17,659 nucleotides of DNA. Source: Bacteroidales bacterium UBA1064 (GTDB lineage Bacteria; Bacteroidota; Bacteroidia; Bacteroidales; Tenuifilaceae). The translations under genes were made by a program, and so were the position numbers. Where the stretch lies: the NCBI GenBank assembly GCA_002316235.1, contig DCDD01000052.1, forward strand, positions 1 to 17,659. The letters run 5' to 3'. The notes below the pieces were generated by a model. The model was given only the letters and a program-made list of their open reading frames with translations. It was not told the DNA's origin and searched no databases. Positions 8,286-15,935 of the stretch are shown here, piece after piece (within the stretch, counting starts at the first letter, position 1; the number at the start of each line of letters is the position of its first letter).

Positions 8286-8312
8286 GTTTTAGTATGCAGA
8301 TAGTACTAAAAC
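8286..8312. promoter_or_regulatory. Nine-base-pair hairpin between batE and peroxidase gene
   Basis: GTTTTAGTA (8286-8294) and TACTAAAAC (8304-8312) are perfect inverted repeats around a nine-base loop, ending ten bases before the peroxidase start. No T-run follows, so it is not a classical terminator. It could be an operator, an attenuating structure in the leader, or a processing site between batE and the peroxidase. No clear TAnnTTTG box lies in this 65-base gap, which leaves read-through from bat possible. Confidence 0.5.
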
Positions 8313-8322
8313 TTCCAATCCG

Positions 8323-8862
8323 ATGAGAATATTAGTTTTTTGCGTGCTCATGACTGTTGTTGGCACTGCAGCTGGACAAACAGGATCATTTTACGATTTT
8401 ACCGTAAAGGATATTGATGGTAACGATTTTCCCATGTCAAGCCTAAAGGGCAAAAAAATCATGGTAGTCAATACTGCTTCTAAGTGTGGCTATACCCCAC
8501 AGTATGCCGATCTGCAAGCGTTATACGAAAAGTATCAGGATCAAAACTTCGTAGTGATTGGTTTTCCAGCGAATAATTTTATGAAGCAGGAGCCTGGTTC
8601 AAATAAGGAGATAAAGGAGTTTTGCACCTCAACCTACAAAGTTTCCTTTCCGATGATGGGCAAAATATCTGTTAAGGGGAAGGATATGCATCCCTTATAT
8701 GGCTGGCTTACAAGTAAAAGCTTGAATGGAGTGATGGATAGCGAGGTGAAGTGGAATTTTCAGAAATACCTTATTGACGAGAGGGGCATATTGGTAATGG
8801 TTATAGATCCTGGAGAAAAACCCAATTCTGAAAGGGTAATCAAATGGATTGAAGGAAAATAA
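8323..8862 (+). CDS. Exported glutathione-peroxidase-like thiol peroxidase
   Basis: The protein has 179 residues with a signal peptide (1-18, ending GTAAGQ). The glutathione peroxidase fold is clear: NTASKCGYTPQYADLQ carries the peroxidatic cysteine (C55), GFPANNFMKQEPGSN the catalytic glutamine (Q89), and KWNFQKYLIDERG the Trp-Asn pair (W144, N145). So the C-Q-W-N catalytic tetrad is intact, with cysteine rather than selenocysteine. The cysteine often seen in the FPCNQF motif is alanine here (A83). The only other cysteine in the mature protein is C101 (EFCTSTY), so the resolving partner is C101 or an outside thiol such as thioredoxin. It reduces peroxides, probably using a thioredoxin-like donor instead of glutathione, in the periplasm or at its membrane. 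It directly follows the aerotolerance operon, in keeping with a stress role. Confidence 0.93.
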   Translation: MRILVFCVLMTVVGTAAGQTGSFYDFTVKDIDGNDFPMSSLKGKKIMVVNTASKCGYTPQYADLQALYEKYQDQNFVVIGFPANNFMKQEPGSNKEIKEFCTSTYKVSFPMMGKISVKGKDMHPLYGWLTSKSLNGVMDSEVKWNFQKYLIDERGILVMVIDPGEKPNSERVIKWIEGK

Positions 8863-8935
8863 TTATAACAGGAAGGTCTGCCAGTTGATTTACACAGAAG
8901 GATGATGAATTTTTTACAGATTCATAAATAGGGAT

Positions 8936-10432
8936 TTACTTCTTTCGTTGCCTGTCTCTTTCACCTTTATACCTACCATTTGCCAAATCAACTGTAACTA
9001 AATATCCTAGTTTTGCTACTTTTTCTATCAGTTCAGGATTTATTGTTTCAGCCCTGTCGCTTGGAGAATGGAGATGCTTGTACCCATTAGTAGTGTTGAA
9101 GTACAGCGTAGAGATGCCCGCCCTGTAAAATGCCTCTGCATCGGCTCCACCCCCTCCAAACGTTCTGGTTGAAAGTAGTTTTGTTGTGTGCTTGTCTATT
9201 TTTTTAACTTTTTTCCACAGTTTAGGAAAACTCAACCTTCCTCCAATGGCAATGCTATCGCCCTGTCCAACACAGTCGAAGTTAAGCATGGCAACCACCT
9301 CTGAAAAGTCAACTGGGGAATGGTCAACAAAATATTTAGAACCGCGCAACCCTGATTCTTCAGATGAAAAGGCAATAAATATTATGGAGCGTTTAATTTC
9401 CACCTTCGATTTTTTTAAAGCCTCGGCAATTGCAATTATGGCTGCTACTCCTGAAGCGTTATCATTTGCACCCGGAAAGTAGAGCTTTTCACCTTGATAC
9501 CCCACATGATCGAGATGTGCTCCCAGCACAACGTACTCGTTTTTAAGCAGCGAATCGCTTCCCTCAACAATTCCAACTACATTGGCAGTGGGTTTTTCAG
9601 CAAAGTATTCAGCTTTAACATTTACTAAAACGCTTCTACCCAGCTCAATTGAGTGCGGAGCTTTATCTTGACAAATTTGCTCATACAAGTTAGGGGCTTT
9701 TACTGGCAGCTCGGCAAACAAGCTGTCCGTTGCTCTATCGCTAAGTTGAATCATTGGAAAATCAAACAGGTGGGGGCCATCGCCACATGCTATGCTTCCA
9801 TATATCATGGTAGGCGGAAAGACCTTTGGATCGGCTATAAAAATGATTCCCGCTGCTCCTTGTTCTTTAGCAGTTCTCGCTTTTGCTCTCGGGGAGGTGT
9901 CGCCCCAGCTGCCCGTTTCTGACGTCCAAGGAGGAGCCGATTTGAATGCTACCACTATCTTGCCTTTGACGTTTATGTTGCGGTAATCATCGTAGTTGGG
10001 TTGCTTCATGCCAAATCCGGCAAAAACAGCTTCGCCCTTCACATGACCCGATCCTGTAAAACCCCGGCACACAAAGTCTTCACCAAGAGTAAGCGGGATA
10101 ATGGGGCGTCCATTACTATTTAGGATAAAGCAGCTAGCGTCATGTATGAGGTTTACCTCATCATTAAAGTACTGCAGCATGCTTGGCTGTCCAACCGGTT
10201 TGATTCCTGCATTTTTAAACCGGGTTGCAACATATCTCGCAGCCTGCTCGTACTCCATGCTCCCGGGTAACCTGCCATGGAACCGCGATGAGGAAAGGAA
10301 GCCAACCGTTTGAATCAGCTCTTCCTGTTTTATAATGCCAGCTCCAAAATTCTCCAAATTTTGCGAAAAGGCTGTTTCGCCAGGTTGTAGCAAAACAACC
10401 ATGCAAATCGCTATTTTAAATCCTGCATTCAT
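8936..10432 (-). CDS. Exported M28 family zinc peptidase with PA domain
   Basis: The protein has 498 residues with a signal peptide (1-23, ending ETAFSQ). A protease-associated (PA) insert spans about residues 120-250, around KGKIVVAFKSAPPW and AKEQGAAGIIFIADP. The M28 catalytic core follows with all five zinc ligands: H306 (GAHLDHVG), D324 (GANDNASG), E359 beside the general base E358 (FSSEESGLRGS), D386 (NFDCVG) and H455 (HLHSPSD). Both metals should be bound and the enzyme active. Such enzymes remove N-terminal amino acids from peptides (aminopeptidase or Glu carboxypeptidase-like); the exact specificity cannot be read here. It is convergent with the peroxidase gene and divergent from the UPF0316 gene. 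The highly basic C-terminal tail (RQRKK) is unusual but short. It probably acts in the periplasm. Confidence 0.93.
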   Translation of the reverse strand: MNAGFKIAICMVVLLQPGETAFSQNLENFGAGIIKQEELIQTVGFLSSSRFHGRLPGSMEYEQAARYVATRFKNAGIKPVGQPSMLQYFNDEVNLIHDASCFILNSNGRPIIPLTLGEDFVCRGFTGSGHVKGEAVFAGFGMKQPNYDDYRNINVKGKIVVAFKSAPPWTSETGSWGDTSPRAKARTAKEQGAAGIIFIADPKVFPPTMIYGSIACGDGPHLFDFPMIQLSDRATDSLFAELPVKAPNLYEQICQDKAPHSIELGRSVLVNVKAEYFAEKPTANVVGIVEGSDSLLKNEYVVLGAHLDHVGYQGEKLYFPGANDNASGVAAIIAIAEALKKSKVEIKRSIIFIAFSSEESGLRGSKYFVDHSPVDFSEVVAMLNFDCVGQGDSIAIGGRLSFPKLWKKVKKIDKHTTKLLSTRTFGGGGADAEAFYRAGISTLYFNTTNGYKHLHSPSDRAETINPELIEKVAKLGYLVTVDLANGRYKGERDRQRKK

Positions 10433-10501
10433 CGAATAACTCCTTAAAATCTTGATTTCCTTTTCAAAATATCTTCATTTTAAGTACCTAAACCGCATTT
10501 T

Positions 10502-10509
10502 CAAAGGTA
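10502..10509 (-). promoter_or_regulatory. Candidate -7 promoter element for the M28 gene
   Basis: Read on the minus strand, TACCTTTG matches the Bacteroidota -7 consensus TAnnTTTG. Transcription would start near 10495, about 60 bases before the M28 ATG. No good TTTG is seen at the -33 position, so support is partial. Confidence 0.45.
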
Positions 10510-10565
10510 GATATAAAAATAGGAGTATAATACACGTGCATATAAAAACTGTTGGTTTTAACAGC

Positions 10566-10573
10566 TACTTTTG
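10566..10573 (+). promoter_or_regulatory. Candidate -7 promoter element for the UPF0316 gene
   Basis: TACTTTTG matches TAnnTTTG and lies 20 bases before the ATG at 10594, giving a short leader. A five-base-pair inverted repeat, CTGTT (10549-10553) with AACAG (10560-10564), sits just upstream. The -33 region shows only TTGG-like sequence. Together with the element at 10502-10509 it makes a divergent promoter pair. Confidence 0.5.
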
Positions 10574-10593
10574 TACTAAAACATTCTATCAAT

Positions 10594-11178
10594 ATGACAG
10601 ATTTTCTCGACTCAAACCTGTATTCATACCTGGTACTCCCATTTCTGATTTTCTGTGCAAGAATTTGCGACGTTACTATTGGCACACTTAGAATTATATT
10701 TGTCTCCAAGGGACATAAAAAAGTCGCTCCCATTCTTGGCTTTTTTGAGGTATTTATATGGGTGATTGCCATAAGCCAGATAATGAGTAACCTTAACAAC
10801 TTTGCCTGCTACTTTGGATATGCGGCAGGATTCGCTACAGGCAACTACATTGGGATGCTGGTTGAGGAAAGAATTGCCGTTGGAAAGCTTTTCATTAGAA
10901 TCATTACTTCTGCTGATGGAACAACCCTGGTTAAGCTTCTGAATTCAAATGGCTTTGGAGCTACTACAGTAAAGGCAGAAGGTGGCAGGGGAGGGGTGAA
11001 TATGGTTTACTCGGTTATCAACAGGAAGCGGCTCGATGAAATTCAGAAAATCCTTCTGGACTTCGATCCCAAGCTTTTCTATACAATAGAAGATGTCCGA
11101 AAGGCAAATGCCGGAATATTTCCCGAGTCTTTTTCATCCAAAATTCCTTTATTTTCCCGCTGGAGAAGAGGGAAGTAG
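10594..11178 (+). CDS. UPF0316 membrane protein (DUF5698 + DUF2179)
   Basis: The protein has 194 residues from the ATG at 10594; an earlier in-frame TTG at 10552 would lie upstream of the candidate promoter and is rejected. Three membrane helices occupy about residues 11-35, 45-65 and 70-88, including the motif ICDVTIGTLRIIFVSKG typical of DUF5698. A cytoplasmic DUF2179 domain (about 98-170) follows, with NGFGATTVKAEGGRGGVNMVYSV as two strands and a loop, then RKRLDEIQKILLDFDPKLFYTIEDV. The family is widespread but has no settled function; DUF2179 also occurs in YitT-type membrane proteins, where it is suspected to bind a small ligand. It is a single gene, divergent from the peptidase and convergent with the PAS gene. 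The C-terminus is basic. Confidence 0.92.
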   Translation: MTDFLDSNLYSYLVLPFLIFCARICDVTIGTLRIIFVSKGHKKVAPILGFFEVFIWVIAISQIMSNLNNFACYFGYAAGFATGNYIGMLVEERIAVGKLFIRIITSADGTTLVKLLNSNGFGATTVKAEGGRGGVNMVYSVINRKRLDEIQKILLDFDPKLFYTIEDVRKANAGIFPESFSSKIPLFSRWRRGK

Positions 11179-11224
11179 TTTCTAGAGCAAAAGGATTCCC
11201 CCATTCCTGCTGATTGTATACTTA

Positions 11225-11566
11225 TTAACGAACGTGATGTGGAATGCTGGCGGGCAGCTCAATGGAAATTTCCACTAATCCTCCAAGTTCCTCTCCATCA
11301 AACCAAGGCGTCTGGTAGATTAGTTTTTTTACTCCGTTTTTCTCAATAGTATAGCAATTACTTTCCTTGTTTTCTATTAAACGTTTAATGGTTTCCACCG
11401 ACTTTTCGCTATGACACCCCCAAAGGCGTTGCCCAATAAGTTCCTTTCCACCCCACTTTTCAAAAACTTTTTGCGATTTCTCATTCATGTAGAGAATGGT
11501 TCCATCGGCTGCGCTTACAGTTATTGCACAACCTAACCCAATCGCCCAGTCTATGCCATTGATCAT
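11225..11566 (-). CDS. Stand-alone PAS-domain protein
   Basis: The protein has 113 residues from the ATG at 11566. The frame is open further upstream to 11767, but that would run into the divergent PLP-enzyme gene, and similarity begins only here; ATGs at 11605 and 11644 remain possible. The start at 11566 has AAGG a few bases upstream. Nearly the whole protein is one PAS domain: GCAITVSAADGTILYMNEKS, then FEKWGGKELIGQRLWGCHSE, and the end strands KKLIYQTPWFDGEELGGLVE. No output domain (kinase, GGDEF, HTH) is fused. It may sense a small ligand or redox state and act on a separate partner. The two cysteines fall in GLGCAI and LWGCHSE. There is no signal peptide, so it is cytoplasmic. Confidence 0.8.
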   Translation of the reverse strand: MINGIDWAIGLGCAITVSAADGTILYMNEKSQKVFEKWGGKELIGQRLWGCHSEKSVETIKRLIENKESNCYTIEKNGVKKLIYQTPWFDGEELGGLVEISIELPASIPHHVR

Positions 11567-11662
11567 AACCTTGATTTTTGGGCAAAATAAGTTATTACTT
11601 TTCATCCAGCGCAAATTACCCACCAATTTTTTACCTTGCAGCATAAATAAATTATTCCTGCA

Positions 11663-12841
11663 ATGAAAACATACAATGTAAAATCTTACCGTACACCTCT
11701 TTATAGAGATGCCGGCTTTCTTTTGAAGGATATTCCAACAGCTCAAAAAGCCTTTTCTGATGAACAATCCCTCCCAATTACCCCCGAACTGTACATTTAC
11801 TCCCGCTATAGGAATCCTACTGTTGTTGCTGCCGAGGAGTATTTGGCTTCTATCGAAGGCTCCCAGTGGTCACTTTTATGCCAGTCGGGAATGGCTGCAA
11901 TCGATATTGCCCTATCGGTTTTCCAAAGGGCAAATCATAAATGCAAATGGGCATTTTTCACCGAAATTTATGGTGGTACAAATTCATATATTGATAGCAT
12001 CCTGGTTTCCAGAAGGGGTGTTGACGCAGTACGTTTTAGTCCTAGTGGCGAAGCGTATTCAAATGTAGAATTCGATTCGTTCATGACCACTCATAAACCT
12101 GATGTGGTATTTTTTGAGGTCATTTCCAACCCTATGCTTATCGTTGCCGATGCGGTTGAGATTATTCGCATAGCAAAGAAATATGGAGCTGCAGTTGTTG
12201 TTGATAATACTTTTGCAACCCCATACCTCTTCAAACCACTCGACTTTGGTGCCGATCTGGTAATTCATAGCGCTACAAAATACCTTTCTGGTCATGGTAA
12301 CCTTTCTGCAGGCGTAGTTTCCGGAAATAGCCCGGAACTAGCCAGGTCAGCGATTGAATATCGTAAGCTGGTTGGCCACATGCTTTCTCCAGATGATGCC
12401 TACCGCCTTCATGATATGCTGAAAACCTTCAACCTTCGGATTAATCGCCATTTTGAGAATGCGGCTACCGTTGCCAAGTTTCTTTCTGCAAGCAGCAAGG
12501 TTGAGAAGGTTATATTCCCAGGAATGGATTATCACCCTTCGCACGAGGTTGCCTCCAAACTTTTTGAGGGTAGGGGATTTGGTGGTATAGTTACCTTCGA
12601 TCTTAAGGGCGCTTCGTTTGAAGATAAGCAGAAAAAATGCAATGAGTTTATTAATGCCGTTTCGGATAGCATACCCCTAATCCCCACCCTGGGGGATGCT
12701 GATACTATCCTCATGCCTGTTGAGCCTGTTTGGGGCGATAAATACCCATTCCCCGGTATGATTAGGTTATCGTTGGGCATTGAAAACGGTCAAGAAATCA
12801 CCCGGGTGATTTCGCAAGGGCTCGATGCAGTTGGAAGTTGA
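11663..12841 (+). CDS. Cys/Met metabolism PLP-dependent enzyme
   Basis: The protein has 392 residues, the normal length for the cystathionine gamma-synthase / gamma-lyase / O-acetylhomoserine family. The family motifs are present: YSRYRNPT (Y46, R48), CQSGMAAI (S75, G76, M77), EIYGGT (Y103, stacking on PLP), VVDNTFATPYLF (D181, contacting the pyridine nitrogen) and HSATKYLSGHGN with the Schiff-base lysine K206. It should form or cleave C-S bonds of homocysteine, cysteine or methionine precursors in the cytoplasm. The YGGT motif lacks the cysteine of methionine gamma-lyases (YGCT), which argues against that activity; synthase versus lyase cannot be decided from these motifs. It is a single gene, divergent from the PAS protein and convergent with ygiQ. 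No SAM riboswitch is seen in the 96 bases upstream. Confidence 0.92.
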   Translation: MKTYNVKSYRTPLYRDAGFLLKDIPTAQKAFSDEQSLPITPELYIYSRYRNPTVVAAEEYLASIEGSQWSLLCQSGMAAIDIALSVFQRANHKCKWAFFTEIYGGTNSYIDSILVSRRGVDAVRFSPSGEAYSNVEFDSFMTTHKPDVVFFEVISNPMLIVADAVEIIRIAKKYGAAVVVDNTFATPYLFKPLDFGADLVIHSATKYLSGHGNLSAGVVSGNSPELARSAIEYRKLVGHMLSPDDAYRLHDMLKTFNLRINRHFENAATVAKFLSASSKVEKVIFPGMDYHPSHEVASKLFEGRGFGGIVTFDLKGASFEDKQKKCNEFINAVSDSIPLIPTLGDADTILMPVEPVWGDKYPFPGMIRLSLGIENGQEITRVISQGLDAVGS

Positions 12842-12934
12842 TTCCCCTGGTATGGGCTAATGACCAACCTTTTGGTGAGGTTACATCAACCTTTGTCAGG
12901 ATAATTTTTTAAGACTGACCACCCTGTTTGTGTA

Positions 12935-14677
12935 TTAGCTTCCTTTTGTGTTTTGGGCTTTATACCAGAAGAAGTAGCTATTCTGCTTGAGCTTTTCCTT
13001 TCGGCTTCGGGCCACATAAATTTTTTCACCAGTATAGGGATTTATTCCTGTGTAGTACATTGCCGAAGCTAGGGTCATTGGCGTTGGAGTGAAATCTTGC
13101 ACCTGTTCGGGTCTTATATTTAGCTCCTTAATCTCCCTGGCTAACTCCTGCATGTCTGCTTCGGTACTTCCCGGATGGCTCGAAATAAAGTAGGGTATAA
13201 GCTGTTGATTTAAAGCATATTTTTTATTTATAAGGTCAAATTCGGTCTTAAATTGCCGAAACTTCCTGAAGCTGGGTTTTCTCATCAGTTTAAGAACTTT
13301 TTCGGACGTGTGCTCCGGGGCTACCTTTAACCTACCCGAGATGTGAAAACGACAAAGGTTTTCGAAATAATCCTTTTCGGCCTGGGTGTTTCTGCCTGTA
13401 AACAAATCATACCTTACCCCGCTGCTAACAAACGCCTTCTTAACCCCATGCATGCTGCGAATTTTAATGTACAGGTTGTTTGCTGCGCTATGGCTGGCAT
13501 TTAGGTTTAAGCAAATGGAAGGATAGATGCAGGAGTAACGAGTGCACTCCCTGCATTTTTCTCGCTTTATTCCACCCATCATGTACATATTTGCCGAAGG
13601 CCCTCCAATATCGCTAAGGAATCCCTTAAAGCCAGGCATTTCAATTACCTGCTCTACCTCTCGTAGTACAGATTTTTCCGACCTTGAAGCAATGAATTTA
13701 CCTTGATGAGCTGATATGGTGCAAAAGCTGCAACCCCCAAAGCACCCGCGATGAATGTTGACCGAAAATTTTATCATTTCCCATGCCGGAATATCTTTTC
13801 CCTTATACCTGGGATGTGGTAATCGGGTGTAGGGTAATGCATACCACTTGTCTATTTCACCTACAGCAGGCGGTGGATAGGGTGGGTTTACCACAACAAA
13901 ACCATCACCAACAGGCTCTACTATCGTTTTCTGAACAAGCTTGTTGGATTCCCTTTCAAAAAGTTTAAAATTTTCGGCAAAATATTTTTTACTCTTTATG
14001 CAATCTTCATAGGAATGTAGTTCGATGAGGCTACTATCTGCAGCAACTTCTGGAATATTAGCGACGAAAAAAGCGGTTTGGGGTATATTCTTTAGTTCGG
14101 ATGGTGCTTTACCATTAGCTACCTGTCGGGCTATTTCCACAATTGGCTGCTCACCCATTCCGTACACTAGTATATCGGCATGACTATCAATCAAAATGCT
14201 GGGTTTCAGCGTGTCCGACCAGTAATCGTAGTGAGTCAGTCGCCTTAAAGATGCTTCAATTCCCCCAATCACGATAGGCACTTCAGGGTAGAGTTTCTTA
14301 AGTATGTTGCAGTAGGTTGTTATGGCGTAGTCGGGGCGAAACCCTGCTTTCCCTCCTGCTGAGTATGCATCTGTGCTCCTAAGCCTCAGGTTGGCCGTAT
14401 AGTGGTTAACCATCGAATCCATATTGCCCGAGGTAACGGCAAAAAAAAGTTTTGGCCTGCCAAGCTTGCGGAAATCCCTTAAATCGTCTCTCCAGTTTGG
14501 CTGTGGCACAATGGCCACCTTGTATCCCTCGTTCTCCAGCACCCGCCCAATAACCGCTGCCCCAAAAGCAGGATGGTCAACGTAGGCATCTCCTGTAAAT
14601 AAAATTATATCAGCGCTCTCCCAACCCAGAGCATTTATCTCCTTTAGGCTTGTAGGTAGAAATACGCTGTTCATCAT
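12935..14677 (-). CDS. ygiQ: YgiQ-family radical SAM protein
   Basis: The protein has 580 residues. The radical SAM cluster motif is RGCFGGCSFCTIS (C312, C316, C319), which binds a 4Fe-4S cluster and SAM. The N-terminal ~300 residues match the UPF0313/YgiQ N-domain: FTGDAYVDHPAFGAAVIGR at the start and IGGIEASLRRLTHYDYW (about 138-153). A second cysteine set, CRECTRYSC with IYPSIC (C375, C378, C383, C389), suggests an additional metal site. The family is conserved but its reaction is unknown. The C-terminus ends soon after NSYFFWYKAQN, so the usual DUF3362 tail of longer members is largely missing; no frameshift is evident in the bases after the stop. It follows queA by three bases, so the two are very likely co-transcribed. 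Two tandem ATGs begin the gene. Confidence 0.93.
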   Translation of the reverse strand: MMNSVFLPTSLKEINALGWESADIILFTGDAYVDHPAFGAAVIGRVLENEGYKVAIVPQPNWRDDLRDFRKLGRPKLFFAVTSGNMDSMVNHYTANLRLRSTDAYSAGGKAGFRPDYAITTYCNILKKLYPEVPIVIGGIEASLRRLTHYDYWSDTLKPSILIDSHADILVYGMGEQPIVEIARQVANGKAPSELKNIPQTAFFVANIPEVAADSSLIELHSYEDCIKSKKYFAENFKLFERESNKLVQKTIVEPVGDGFVVVNPPYPPPAVGEIDKWYALPYTRLPHPRYKGKDIPAWEMIKFSVNIHRGCFGGCSFCTISAHQGKFIASRSEKSVLREVEQVIEMPGFKGFLSDIGGPSANMYMMGGIKREKCRECTRYSCIYPSICLNLNASHSAANNLYIKIRSMHGVKKAFVSSGVRYDLFTGRNTQAEKDYFENLCRFHISGRLKVAPEHTSEKVLKLMRKPSFRKFRQFKTEFDLINKKYALNQQLIPYFISSHPGSTEADMQELAREIKELNIRPEQVQDFTPTPMTLASAMYYTGINPYTGEKIYVARSRKEKLKQNSYFFWYKAQNTKGS

Positions 14678-14680
14678 ATT

Positions 14681-15886
14681 TTATGACCTGAAAAGTAAGC
14701 TGGAGTCTCCATAGCTAAGAAAACGAAAATCATTCCTGAGCGCATAGGCATAAACATCATGCCATTGCTCACCAATAAATGCCGATACCAGCAGTAGAAG
14801 AGTCGAACGGGGCTGGTGAAAGTTGGTAACAAGCGCGTCTGCCGTTTGAACGTTATATCCTGGTGCTATAATTATTTGTGTCGAGGCCATCAGGGTCTCT
14901 AGGCCATTAGCCTCCATGTGGCGCCAAAGTTCATAAAAAGCTGCTTTGAAGGGAATAGGTTCAGTTTTATAGGGTTCCCATTGCGAAATGAAGTATGGAG
15001 GGCATAGCTGGTTTTGGGAGGCCTTTACGCCAAGCCAATAAAGACTTTCAAGTGTTCTAAGGGTTGTTGTTCCCACCACCACTCTAAAATTGTCGCATTC
15101 GGACATACCCTTTATGAGGTCAATGTCGGCAAGGAAATGCTCGGTGTGCATTTCGTGGTTGATTATTACATCGGCCTTAACTGGCTTAAATGTCCCTGCA
15201 CCAACGTGAAGCGTTATGTAATCAGGAGTAATTCCTAACTTTTTTAAATTGCTAAATACCTCGGGAGTGAAGTGCAACCCTGCTGTTGGTGCTGCCACTG
15301 ACCCTTCGGGTTGGGCATATATGGTCTGATACCGGTACTTGTCAACTTCTTCCGATTGCCTATTCAGGTAGGGGGGTATGGGCACTTCACCACAAAGCTC
15401 TACAACTTGTGCAAAGCATAGGTCGGTGTTGGTCCAGCTGAACTCAACCTCAAATCCATCGGACACCTTTTTCGATTTTCTCACCTTTAATTTAGTGTCA
15501 GTTTGAGGTACTGTTCGCTCTAGCGTATCTGTTTTCCATCGCTTTTGATTTCCAACCATGCATTTCCATACTACTGGTTCGTGGCTTGAAAAGGAAACCG
15601 AATAATCTGCCGGGAATACAGGTTCTAGTAAGAAAACCTCAATTGTAGCCCCGGTTTCTTTCAGGAAGATTATCCGGGCACTAACTACCTTGGTGTTATT
15701 TAAAACTAAACGACTCCCTTCAGGAAGGTAGTTGCCTATATTTTTGAAAACATCGCTTCCAATTTCCCCATCCCTGTATATCAACAACTTCGACTCATCC
15801 CTTTTACTTAATGGGTGGCTGGCTATTCGGTCGGTTGGTAAGCTATACTCAAAATCGGAAATGCTAATATTGCCTGGAGTAAACAT
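14681..15886 (-). CDS. queA: QueA, SAM:tRNA ribosyltransferase-isomerase (long form)
   Basis: QueA transfers the ribose of SAM to preQ1 at tRNA position 34, giving epoxyqueuosine. The protein has 401 residues from the ATG at 15886. A GTG at 15907 is in frame, but the ATG places the conserved ISDFEYSLP near the N-terminus as usual. Motifs include RLVLNNTKVVSARI (about 59-72), GEVPIPPYLNR (about 166-176), EGSVAAPTAGLHFTPE (about 194-209), LHVGAGTFKPVKAD (about 226-239), EMHTEHF (about 245-251) and, at the end, TNFHQPRSTLLLLVSAF and SYGDSSLL. Canonical QueA is about 340-355 residues; extra length lies near 285-340 (PPYFISQWEPYKTEPIP...), a Bacteroidota-type extension. It may be the true QueA or the longer paralogue found in this phylum. 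It is first in an operon with ygiQ. Confidence 0.9.
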   Translation of the reverse strand: MFTPGNISISDFEYSLPTDRIASHPLSKRDESKLLIYRDGEIGSDVFKNIGNYLPEGSRLVLNNTKVVSARIIFLKETGATIEVFLLEPVFPADYSVSFSSHEPVVWKCMVGNQKRWKTDTLERTVPQTDTKLKVRKSKKVSDGFEVEFSWTNTDLCFAQVVELCGEVPIPPYLNRQSEEVDKYRYQTIYAQPEGSVAAPTAGLHFTPEVFSNLKKLGITPDYITLHVGAGTFKPVKADVIINHEMHTEHFLADIDLIKGMSECDNFRVVVGTTTLRTLESLYWLGVKASQNQLCPPYFISQWEPYKTEPIPFKAAFYELWRHMEANGLETLMASTQIIIAPGYNVQTADALVTNFHQPRSTLLLLVSAFIGEQWHDVYAYALRNDFRFLSYGDSSLLFRS

Positions 15887-15935
15887 CACATTAGAATTCA
15901 AACTCACGCTGTTGTATCCCTATTCCCTTGAAATG

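Noticed and set aside
8905..8925. Inverted repeat ATGAAT/ATTCAT as a terminator between the peroxidase and peptidase genes
   Set aside because: A six-base AT-rich stem with its T-run in the loop instead of after the stem is too weak to call.
10552..10593. Upstream TTG start for the UPF0316 protein
   Set aside because: The ATG at 10594 puts the first membrane helix at the usual place, and the candidate -7 element lies inside the extension.
11567..11767. N-terminal extension of the PAS protein
   Set aside because: It would overlap the divergent PLP-enzyme gene and its translation has no PAS or signal-peptide features.
12842..12934. Terminator between the PLP enzyme and ygiQ
   Set aside because: Only five-base stems (AGGTT/AACCT) are seen, with no well-placed T-run, although convergent genes would be expected to have one.
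15887..15907. GTG start of queA at 15907
   Set aside because: It adds seven residues before the conserved N-terminus; the ATG at 15886 is the simpler choice, although the GTG cannot be fully excluded.
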